Of a stretch of 5,408 bases of DNA, positions 1 to 4,800 are shown piece by piece. The first letter of the stretch is position 1. The number at the start of each line of letters is the position of its first letter. Under the pieces are notes generated by a model that ran no database searches, was not told the origin of the DNA, and saw only the letters and a list, made by a program, of their open reading frames with translations. Made by a program: the position numbers and the translations under genes. Origin of the DNA: JBKHBQ01 sp046542305 (GTDB lineage: Bacteria; Bacteroidota; Bacteroidia; Bacteroidales; 4484-276); assembly GCA_046542305.1 (NCBI GenBank), contig JBKHBQ010000265.1, positions 1 to 5,408 on the forward strand, in the 5' to 3' direction.

Positions 1-19
1 TGAAGCTTGGAGTCTTTCT

Positions 20-72
20 GCCTTCGTGGCTATGATTCCTTTTGCCACAAAGACTTCAGGACACAAAGAATT
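20..72. repeat. Degraded dispersed palindromic repeat, copy A
   Basis: GTGGC (26-30) and GCCAC (44-48) form the core of an inverted repeat; the arms extend imperfectly to 20-30 and 44-54 (9 of 11 positions pair). The right arm and its continuation (44-72) align without gaps to 3723-3751, with 22 of 29 bases identical, so the window holds two diverged copies of one element. Similar 'GCCACCAAGG...' sequences are, from memory, common between genes in Bacteroidota. No transposase is associated with it. Confidence 0.6.
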
Positions 73-141
73 GTATTGAAGCGGACCTGCCAGGACGGCA
101 AGGCGGGGCAATATTTACTGCTTTATCTGATTGAAGATCAT

Positions 142-155
142 GTAGCAAAAGCTAC
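142..155. other. Small perfect hairpin GTAGC-AAAA-GCTAC
   Basis: A perfect 5-bp stem with an AAAA loop. No T-tract follows on either strand, so it is not a standard intrinsic terminator. It lies 12 bases from a second perfect hairpin at 168-185, in a stretch without a recognisable gene. Confidence 0.5.
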
Positions 156-167
156 GAGAATAAGTTA

Positions 168-185
168 TCGAAGCGGATGCTTCGA
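168..185. other. Perfect 7-bp hairpin TCGAAGC-GGAT-GCTTCGA
   Basis: A perfect 7-bp stem closes a four-base loop (GGAT). There is no T-run downstream on the plus strand. Together with the hairpin at 142-155 it makes a locally structured stretch that could be part of an RNA leader, part of a decayed repeat, or chance. Confidence 0.55.
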
Positions 186-289
186 CAAACGCTCCTGGCT
201 CATAGGAACATTCCTCTTTCATCAAAAGGTCCCTGGTTCTTTCGAAAGCTCCTTTTTCATCCAAAATTCCTGATTTCCGAATAAGATAT

Positions 290-297
290 TTACTTTG
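290..297 (+). promoter_or_regulatory. Possible -7 box for the radical SAM gene
   Basis: TTACTTTG differs at one position from the Bacteroidota -7 consensus TAnnTTTG and lies 17 bases before the ATG at 315. I see no clear TTTG -33 element at the expected distance. If used, it would give a leader of only about 10-15 bases, rich in A and AAC (aaaataaacaac), as is usual in this phylum. Confidence 0.35.
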
Positions 298-314
298 CAA
301 AATAAACAACGCTT

Positions 315-1205
315 ATGTTCTTCAGTCCGATCCGATACGACGAGCCGGTATTCAGGCCGCCCAGCGAAGCCCATTCACTGATCCTGCAGGTTACCAGGGG
401 ATGTTCATGGAACCGCTGTGCATTTTGCGAAATGTACACTTCCAAGCGGTTCAGCGTAAAAGAGGAAAATGAGCTTTTCGGTGAGATCGACACCGCGGCC
501 CATCATTACGGCGACGTGCGGAAGATCTTTCTTGCCGACGGCAATGCCATGGTGCTTTCCGCATCAAAGCTGCTTGGGATTCTGAATTACCTGAATGAAA
601 GGTTCCCGAAAATTGCCCGCGTATCGGCCTATGCCATCCCGAAGGATTTGAAAAACAAAACCGTTGAAGATCTGAAGCGGTTGCAGCAGGCCGGACTGAA
701 ACTGCTTTACGTGGGAATCGAAAGCGGTGACGATGAACTGCTGCGGCGCATCAACAAGGGCGAAACAGCCCAAAGCACCATCGAATCGCTGAACAAGGCC
801 CGCGAAGCCGGCATTAAGCTTTCGGTGATGATCATCAACGGGCTGGGAGGGAGGAAGTACTCCCCGCAACACGCCCTGCATTCAACGGAGGTGGTCAATG
901 CCATCCAGCCTGAATTCCTTTCCACGCTGGTGCTGAGTTTTCCTTACGGAATAAAGCATTTCCGGGAGCGGTTCGATGGCGAGTTCGAGGAACTGAACCT
1001 GGTGGGGCTGCTGGAGGAGCAGAAACATTTCATCGAAAAACTCGACCTGGAACAGACCGTTTTTCGCAGCGACCACGCCTCCAATTACCTGGTTTTGAAA
1101 GGAATTCTTAAGCGCGATAAGCAGGAATTGCTCAACCGCCTGAATGAAGCCATTGCTTCGCCCGAAATGGTCAGCCTGCGGCAGGAATGGCAGCGCGGAC
1201 TTTAA
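315..1205 (+). CDS. Radical SAM protein (uncharacterised 'FRPPSE' family)
   Basis: A 296-residue radical SAM enzyme of unknown substrate. The iron-sulfur cluster cysteines are C30, C35 and C38, in the context GCSWNRCAFC, so the spacing is CX4CX2C rather than the usual CX3CX2C. Downstream are the LADGNAM strand (73-79) in the SAM-binding barrel, GIESG (134-138), which corresponds to the SAM-contacting 'GIES' motif of HemN-like and YgiQ-like proteins, and a C-terminal signature FRSDHASNYLVLKG (250-263). The N-terminus (PIRYDEPVFRPPSE) is typical of one widespread uncharacterised bacterial family, which supports the ATG chosen. There is no signal peptide, B12 domain or membrane segment, so it is cytosolic. 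The next gene starts 80 bases later with its own promoter box. The reaction is unknown to me; the fold assignment is very secure. Confidence 0.93.
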   Translation: MFFSPIRYDEPVFRPPSEAHSLILQVTRGCSWNRCAFCEMYTSKRFSVKEENELFGEIDTAAHHYGDVRKIFLADGNAMVLSASKLLGILNYLNERFPKIARVSAYAIPKDLKNKTVEDLKRLQQAGLKLLYVGIESGDDELLRRINKGETAQSTIESLNKAREAGIKLSVMIINGLGGRKYSPQHALHSTEVVNAIQPEFLSTLVLSFPYGIKHFRERFDGEFEELNLVGLLEEQKHFIEKLDLEQTVFRSDHASNYLVLKGILKRDKQELLNRLNEAIASPEMVSLRQEWQRGL

Positions 1206-1208
1206 AAA

Positions 1209-1236
1209 TTTTGCCTCGAAAATATACTTACCTTTG
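1209..1236 (+). promoter_or_regulatory. Bacteroidota-type promoter for the helicase gene
   Basis: TACCTTTG (1229-1236) is a perfect TAnnTTTG -7 box. TTTTG at 1209-1213 could be the -33 element, but the 15-base gap is shorter than the roughly 17-21 usually seen. Predicted transcription would begin around 1241-1243, leaving a leader of about 43 bases that starts at the hairpin 1241-1260. Confidence 0.5.
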
Positions 1237-1240
1237 CACA

Positions 1241-1260
1241 CGTTCCTAAAAACCGGAACG
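1241..1260 (+). promoter_or_regulatory. Perfect hairpin in the helicase mRNA leader
   Basis: CGTTCC (1241-1246) and GGAACG (1255-1260) form a perfect 6-bp stem around an 8-base loop. It sits just after the -7 box, so it would lie at or near the 5' end of the helicase mRNA, about 25 bases before the TTG start. It could stabilise the transcript or be a target of the helicase itself; it has no following T-tract and is not a terminator. Confidence 0.45.
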
Positions 1261-1285
1261 GATTAATAATTAAAACAATACTCGT

Positions 1286-2521
1286 TTGAAATTCAGTGAA
1301 TTCAATTTAGAGCCCAGCGTCATGGAAGGCGTCAGGGCCATTGGCTTCGATAAGCCCACACCTGTGCAGCAAGAAGCCATTCCCCTCATCATGCAATCGA
1401 AAGACCTGATCGCCTGCGCGCAAACCGGAACCGGAAAAACAGCCGCTTACGTGCTGCCGTTGCTGCACAGCATCGTTGCCGACCGTTCGGGGCTGGACAC
1501 CATACGCGCACTCATTATCGCACCCACACGCGAACTGGCCATGCAGATCGATCAGCAACTCGAAGGGTTTTCGTATTTTGCCGGCGTAAGTTCCATCGCC
1601 GTTTATGGTGGCGGTTCGGGCACGGATTTCGAAGTGGAAAAAAAAGCCCTCAAATCCGGAACCGGCATCATCGTAGCCACACCCGGCAGGCTTATTTCGC
1701 ACCTCAACCAGGGTTATGTAAAAATGGATCAATTGAAGCAACTGGTCCTCGACGAGGCCGACCGTATGCTCGATATGGGTTTTCTGCCGGATATCCTCAA
1801 GATCATCAGTAAACTGCCGGAAAACAGGCAAACGTTAATGTTTTCGGCTACCATGCCCAAAGAAATCAGGAATTTTGCCAAACGCATCCTCAAAAATCCC
1901 GAGGAGATCAACCTGGCGGTATCGAAACCGGCCGAGAACGTGCTGCAGGCCGCCTACCTGGTGTACGACAACCAGAAGATCGCCCTTGTGAAAAGCCTCA
2001 TCAAAGGAAAGGACCTGCCATCGGTGCTGATCTTTTCGTCGACAAAAGCCAGCGTGAAAACCCTGGAAAGCGAACTGAAAAAACTCAGGTTCAACGTAAA
2101 GGCCATCCATTCCGACCTCACGCAGGAAGAGCGCAAGGTAGTGCTGCGGAATTTTAAAAACCGTGAAATTCAGGTGCTGGTAGCCACCGATATTGTTTCG
2201 CGCGGCATCGATATCGACAACATCAGCCTGGTGATCAACTATAATGTTCCGCAGGATGCCGAGGATTACGTGCATCGCGTGGGGCGCACGGCATGTGCCG
2301 AAAAAACCGGTGTGGCAGTGACGCTCATCAACGACAAGGAAGGCCGTAATTTCAAGGCCATCGAAGATCTGATCGAAACCGAAGTAAGGAAATTGCCACT
2401 GCCACCTGGATTGGGGACAGGACCGGAGTACAAAACAGGAGGTTCGGGAGGCCGGCAGCGCCATGGAAGAAGGCCGCCGAAGCAGCGAAGATCACGGAAC
2501 AACGACAGGCAAACTAAATAG
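1286..2521 (+). CDS. rhlE: ATP-dependent RNA helicase, DEAD-box, RhlE type
   Basis: A cytosolic RNA-remodelling helicase of 411 residues, involved in ribosome assembly or RNA turnover by family analogy. Visible motifs in order: upstream aromatic F3, Q motif with PTPVQ (24-28), Walker A AQTGTGKT (45-52), motif Ia PTREL (80-84), TPGRL, DEAD (156-159), SAT (187-189), VLIFSST, VATDIVSRGIDI, and motif VI HRVGRTACA (330-338). The tail from about 380 is Gly/Arg/Lys-rich, typical of an RNA-binding extension. The start codon is TTG: it restores F3 exactly 25 residues before Q28, which the first internal ATG (1321) would lose. Oddity: the last motif VI arginine (HRxGRxxR) is Cys337 (TGT), one C-to-T step from CGT; this arginine normally contacts ATP phosphates. 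Overall length and all other motifs are normal. The symbol is by family resemblance. Confidence 0.93.
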   Translation: MKFSEFNLEPSVMEGVRAIGFDKPTPVQQEAIPLIMQSKDLIACAQTGTGKTAAYVLPLLHSIVADRSGLDTIRALIIAPTRELAMQIDQQLEGFSYFAGVSSIAVYGGGSGTDFEVEKKALKSGTGIIVATPGRLISHLNQGYVKMDQLKQLVLDEADRMLDMGFLPDILKIISKLPENRQTLMFSATMPKEIRNFAKRILKNPEEINLAVSKPAENVLQAAYLVYDNQKIALVKSLIKGKDLPSVLIFSSTKASVKTLESELKKLRFNVKAIHSDLTQEERKVVLRNFKNREIQVLVATDIVSRGIDIDNISLVINYNVPQDAEDYVHRVGRTACAEKTGVAVTLINDKEGRNFKAIEDLIETEVRKLPLPPGLGTGPEYKTGGSGGRQRHGRRPPKQRRSRNNDRQTK

Positions 2522-2573
2522 CACAGGATAAAGTTGCGAATGTTTCTCAACCTCGGCTTTTGCTAAAAAACTG

Positions 2574-2597
2574 TAATTTTGAAATTTGCTAAATTTG
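2574..2597 (+). promoter_or_regulatory. Two overlapping -7 boxes before the cyclase-like gene
   Basis: TAATTTTG (2574-2581) and TAAATTTG (2590-2597) both match TAnnTTTG perfectly. The only nearby -33-like TTTTG (2558-2562) is 11 bases from the first box and 27 from the second, neither of which is ideal. The boxes overlap three 9-base near-repeats (2582-2590, 2591-2599, 2600-2608) beginning AAATTTG, AAATTTG and AAATCTG, and the small palindrome ATTTGACAAAT (2593-2603), which could serve as an operator. The leader would be about 25-40 bases. This implies that the gene can be transcribed separately from the helicase. Confidence 0.4.
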
Positions 2598-2626
2598 ACA
2601 AATCTGATTTTAAATAGACCACAACG

Positions 2627-3565
2627 ATGAGTGTGCCGATCAAAGAACTCAACTACGACGAAATCAAAAATATCCTCCAGGAAAAGGATCACCGGGTGAT
2701 CTTCAGGAAAACCAACATCATTCCTGACGATGAAGACCTTTACGAGGACCTGAAAGCATATATCAATAACGACAACATCCCGCACAAATCGGTTCTCGGC
2801 CTCGACATCTATCAGTACAGCACCGGCTATGGCGAGCTGGAGCAGGCGCTTATCCCGTTTTTGTTTCGCCGTTTTATGGAAACCACCATCCGGCAATGCT
2901 TTACCAACCATAAATACATCTTTCAGAAATACACGCCGCAGCGGATCAGAGACCACTTTATCAGCACCGGCGACGGCGGTTTCTTTATTTTCGATACACC
3001 CCTGCACTCGCTGGTATTTGCCATGAATTTTGCCATCGTGCTGCGGGTGTTCAATGCATTTCATTTCTATCCCAAACTTCGCCGCATCATCGGCAGCATA
3101 AACCTGAGGTATGCCATTACCTACGATAATATTTACAAATTTGGCAATAACTTTTTCGGCCGTGCAATCATCAACAACGCCCGTATCCTGCAGCGCGATA
3201 ACCTGAACCGCTGCCTGATCGACCAGAATGTGAACAAATGGTTCCTGGTGAATATCGGCGGACTGGAAAACCTGCAGGTGATTACCATGACCGAAATTTC
3301 GAATATCCAGGATTTTCTCGATGATTACGATTGCAGCATCCTCGACGAAAATCCAGACGAAATCTTCGGCATCATCGAAAAACGCACCTATGGCATCATT
3401 AATTCAGATATCCTGAAGATCGGGAAAATCCAGTCGAAATCCACCGAACTCAATATTTACCTGCTCCACTTGCAGGTGTCGCTCAAACTCGTTAACGACG
3501 ACGATCCCGAGCAGACCAAGGTGTTCACCATCAGCCTGGGAAATTTGAATACGGCGGGGATTTGA
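2627..3565 (+). CDS. Divergent class III nucleotidyl cyclase-like protein
   Basis: I recognise no named family over the full 312 residues, but the middle reads as a class III (adenylate/guanylate) cyclase fold. GLDIYQYS (58-65) matches the D-I-x-G-F-T strand, with D60 as the first metal Asp. STGDGGFFIF (113-122) matches the GD hairpin, with D116 as the second. LRYAIT (160-165) matches the 'lriGih' strand. FGRAIINNAR (177-186) matches 'G-x-x-V-N-x-A-x-R', keeping R186 but with Ile182 where the transition-state Asn belongs. RCLID (195-199) resembles 'ILVSE', and DILKIGKIQSKS resembles the terminal 'GevelKG' hairpin, with an acidic insert between. The purine-recognition Lys (four before the second Asp) is I112, and N175 occupies the second specificity site. 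Residues 1-53 and the last 30 or so are unassigned. There is no membrane segment, so it is soluble. It may make an unusual cyclic nucleotide or only bind nucleotide. Coding status is very secure; the fold is inferred. Confidence 0.7.
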   Translation: MSVPIKELNYDEIKNILQEKDHRVIFRKTNIIPDDEDLYEDLKAYINNDNIPHKSVLGLDIYQYSTGYGELEQALIPFLFRRFMETTIRQCFTNHKYIFQKYTPQRIRDHFISTGDGGFFIFDTPLHSLVFAMNFAIVLRVFNAFHFYPKLRRIIGSINLRYAITYDNIYKFGNNFFGRAIINNARILQRDNLNRCLIDQNVNKWFLVNIGGLENLQVITMTEISNIQDFLDDYDCSILDENPDEIFGIIEKRTYGIINSDILKIGKIQSKSTELNIYLLHLQVSLKLVNDDDPEQTKVFTISLGNLNTAGI

Positions 3566-3577
3566 GGAAAGATGCTG

Positions 3578-3610
3578 GTTAATCGTGAAAAGTTAATCGT
3601 TAATCGTTAT
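3578..3610. repeat. GTTAATC heptamer cluster 1
   Basis: GTTAATCG (3578-3585) is followed after six bases by two tandem GTTAATC units (3592-3605) and a partial unit GTTAT. It begins only 12 bases after the stop codon of the cyclase-like gene. The same heptamer recurs at 3834-3860, so the two clusters bracket a 223-base segment as direct repeats. Confidence 0.8.
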
Positions 3611-3704
3611 TTTTAATAAACTGAGTCCGAAATAAAACATGATGATAACCAGTATTTTGTAAATCTACTTTTGATTGCTTAGTGCTATCTTTGTATTTTG
3701 TATT

Positions 3705-3757
3705 CTTAGTGGCAAAAAAAATGCCACCAAGGCTCCAAGGCACCAGGAATTCACAAA
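3705..3757. repeat. Dispersed palindromic repeat, copy B
   Basis: CTTAGTGGCA (3705-3714) and TGCCACCAAG (3722-3731) pair at 9 of 10 positions around a loop of seven A. The right part (3723-3751) matches copy A at 44-72 with 22 of 29 bases identical and no gaps. The left flank TCTTTGTATTTTG also loosely mirrors the right end CACAAAG, suggesting a longer decayed inverted repeat. It could act as a bidirectional RNA hairpin, although it is more likely a relic of a non-autonomous repeat family. Confidence 0.65.
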
Positions 3758-3833
3758 GTTACTTAATGCAACTCATTGATTTCATTACAAGTAAATCATG
3801 GTGCTTATATCGAACTCAGGTTAATAGTCATTT

Positions 3834-3860
3834 GTTAATCGTTAATCGTTAATCGTTAAC
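3834..3860. repeat. GTTAATC heptamer cluster 2
   Basis: Three perfect tandem GTTAATC units (3834-3854) end in GTTAAC (3855-3860), a self-complementary hexamer. The reverse complement GATTAAC closes two units of the polypyrimidine array just downstream (3942-3948, 4001-4007), so the two repeat types share a core in opposite orientation. Confidence 0.85.
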
Positions 3861-4007
3861 TTTTTCATTTTTTCCAATTAACCTTTTTCTTTTTTCCAAT
3901 TAACCTTTTTCATTTTTCCAATTAACTTTTTTCATTTTTCCGATTAACCTTTTTCTTTTTTCCTTTTTTCTTTTTCTCAATAAATTTTTTTCATTTTTCC
4001 GATTAAC
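3861..4007. repeat. Polypyrimidine 22-bp tandem repeat array
   Basis: Four 22-base units lie in exact register (3861-3882, 3883-3904, 3905-3926, 3927-3948). Each is a T/C tract with one internal C or CA and ends in CCRATTAAC or a T-shifted version of it. A degenerate 37-base stretch follows (3949-3985), then a last unit (3986-4007) identical base for base to the fourth. The top strand is almost pure pyrimidine apart from the ATTAAC cores. The array ends 16 bases before the SDR ATG and would fall in its promoter or leader. Unit number could vary by slippage. Confidence 0.85.
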
Positions 4008-4023
4008 TTAACAACCCAACAAC

Positions 4024-4800
4024 ATGGATCTTCAATTACGAAATAAGATATTTCTCGTCGGCGGTGCCACGTCCGGATTTGGAAATGCGGTGGCGCGCAA
4101 ACTGCTCGAAGAAGGAGCGAAGGTGATTGCAGTGGCCAGGACGGCCGAGAAACTATCTGAATTCAAGGCTGAGTATCCTGACCAGATTGAGGCCATCAAC
4201 GGCGATATCACCGATCATGAAATCATCCGGGAGATTGTCGATTTTATCGGCGACCGCCCGCTCGAAGGCATGCTGGTAAATGCCGGCGGTCCACCTGCCA
4301 AAGCTACGCTCGAAACCACCATGGAAGACTGGGATACGGCCTGGTTTACGGTGATGCGCTGGAAGATCGAGCTGATTCTGAAACTGCTCCCCAAATTCCG
4401 CGGGCAACAATACGGCCGCATTGTGCTGCTGGAAAGCATTTCGGTAAAGCAGCCCGTTGAAAATCTGGTGCTGAGCAATGCCATGCGTATGGGCGTGGTG
4501 GGTTTTGCCAAAACGCTGTCGCAGGAAATCTCCAAAGAAGGCGTCACCATCAACATCATGGCACCGGGGTATCACGACACGGACGCAGTAAAGCGCGTGC
4601 TCAGGAAGAAGAGCGAAGTTTCGGGAAAGAGCTACGAAGAAGTGCAGAAAGAATTGGAAAAGAAAATCCCGGTCGGACGGATGGGCACGCCCGAAGAGTT
4701 CGCGTCGCTGGCTGTGTGGCTGCTGTCGCCGCATTCGTCATACATCACCGGACAAACCATCAGCGTGGATGGTGGGATTATGGGGGGGAGCTTTGGTTAA
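4024..4800 (+). CDS. Short-chain dehydrogenase/reductase with altered active site
   Basis: A 258-residue SDR-fold protein, probably a soluble NAD(P)-dependent oxidoreductase related to FabG. The dinucleotide-binding motif is GGATSGFG (13-20), the strand-end Asp is in GDITD (60-64), and NAGG is at 86-89. The C-terminal PVGRMGTPEEFA...GQTISVDGG is the classical SDR ending. The catalytic segment is atypical: aligning GVVGFAK (157-163) with FabG leaves Ser138 in place but puts Ser151 at the Tyr position and Arg155 at the Lys position (SNAMR instead of YxxxK). This resembles a known BKR-like SDR subgroup that lacks the standard tetrad, so the gene is probably a member of that family, not a broken one. 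The start ATG follows an AAC-rich leader directly after the tandem array; no TAnnTTTG box is seen close by. A run of seven G (4782-4788) lies six codons from the stop. The substrate is unknown. Confidence 0.9.
   Translation: MDLQLRNKIFLVGGATSGFGNAVARKLLEEGAKVIAVARTAEKLSEFKAEYPDQIEAINGDITDHEIIREIVDFIGDRPLEGMLVNAGGPPAKATLETTMEDWDTAWFTVMRWKIELILKLLPKFRGQQYGRIVLLESISVKQPVENLVLSNAMRMGVVGFAKTLSQEISKEGVTINIMAPGYHDTDAVKRVLRKKSEVSGKSYEEVQKELEKKIPVGRMGTPEEFASLAVWLLSPHSSYITGQTISVDGGIMGGSFG
4797..4800. other. Shared stop TTAA of convergent genes
   Basis: The SDR stop TAA (4798-4800, plus) and the rhodanese stop TAA (4797-4799, minus) are read from the same palindromic TTAA. There is therefore no space for an intrinsic terminator between the two genes, and their transcripts must overlap at the 3' ends. 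Confidence 0.85.

Larger units (their letters stand above)
1..314. other. Intergenic region with no supportable gene
   Basis: I see no convincing gene here. The two open frames (plus 7-273, minus 115-309) match no family I recognise, and the plus frame runs straight through a palindromic repeat. The region holds a degraded dispersed repeat (about 20-72), two perfect small hairpins (142-155 and 168-185) and a possible promoter box just before the radical SAM start. The minus-strand frame of 64 codons starts at 309 and reads as a fairly ordinary soluble peptide, so a small unknown gene there cannot be fully excluded. Confidence 0.5.
3566..4023. other. Repeat-rich intergenic region before the SDR gene
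   Basis: This stretch of 458 bases has no supportable gene. It holds, in order, a short cluster of GTTAATC heptamers, an AT-rich segment with a GTGGCA/TGCCAC hairpin repeat, a second GTTAATC cluster, and a polypyrimidine tandem array reaching to within 16 bases of the SDR start. It is much lower in GC than the flanking genes. Confidence 0.75.

Noticed and set aside
7..273. Plus-strand open frame of 88 codons at the left end
   Set aside because: It runs through the palindromic repeat at 20-72 and two hairpins, has no recognisable motif, and is likely open by chance.
115..309. Minus-strand open frame of 64 codons
   Set aside because: The peptide looks plausible but matches no family I know, and it spans the hairpins and the promoter-like box of the radical SAM gene. 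This is not enough evidence to call a gene.
1638..1645. A8 run in the helicase as a programmed frameshift site
   Set aside because: The frame on both sides is the conserved helicase frame and no alternative product is apparent. Lysine-rich AAA AAA codons explain the run.
1835..2464. Long minus-strand open frame (209 codons) opposite the helicase
   Set aside because: It lies wholly inside the helicase, whose motifs are all in the plus frame. The translation is rich in H, F and C with no recognisable domain, as expected for a shadow frame.
2522..2570. Intrinsic terminator after the helicase
   Set aside because: Only a 4-bp GTTG/CAAC pairing with a long loop is visible, without a proper T-tract. 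This is too weak to annotate.
2492..3064. Minus-strand open frame (190 codons) opposite the cyclase-like gene
   Set aside because: It overlaps the start of a well-supported plus gene and its promoter boxes. The composition is shadow-like and no motif is seen.
3686..3693. TATCTTTG as promoter of the SDR gene
   Set aside because: It matches TAnnTTTG but lies over 300 bases before the start codon, inside the flank of the hairpin repeat, with the nearest TTTG only 12 bases upstream. It is probably part of the repeat.
3861..4007. CRISPR array
   Set aside because: The units are directly adjacent 22-base tandem repeats with no unique spacers, and no cas gene is present.
4153..4734. Minus-strand open frame (193 codons) opposite the SDR gene
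   Set aside because: It is entirely within the SDR coding region and is an H/F/Q-rich shadow translation.
2627..4800. Pycsar or CBASS defence operon built on the cyclase-like protein
   Set aside because: No effector (TM, TIR, nuclease or phospholipase) gene is adjacent. The next gene is an SDR 458 bases away behind a repeat array, and the upstream neighbour is a housekeeping-type helicase.
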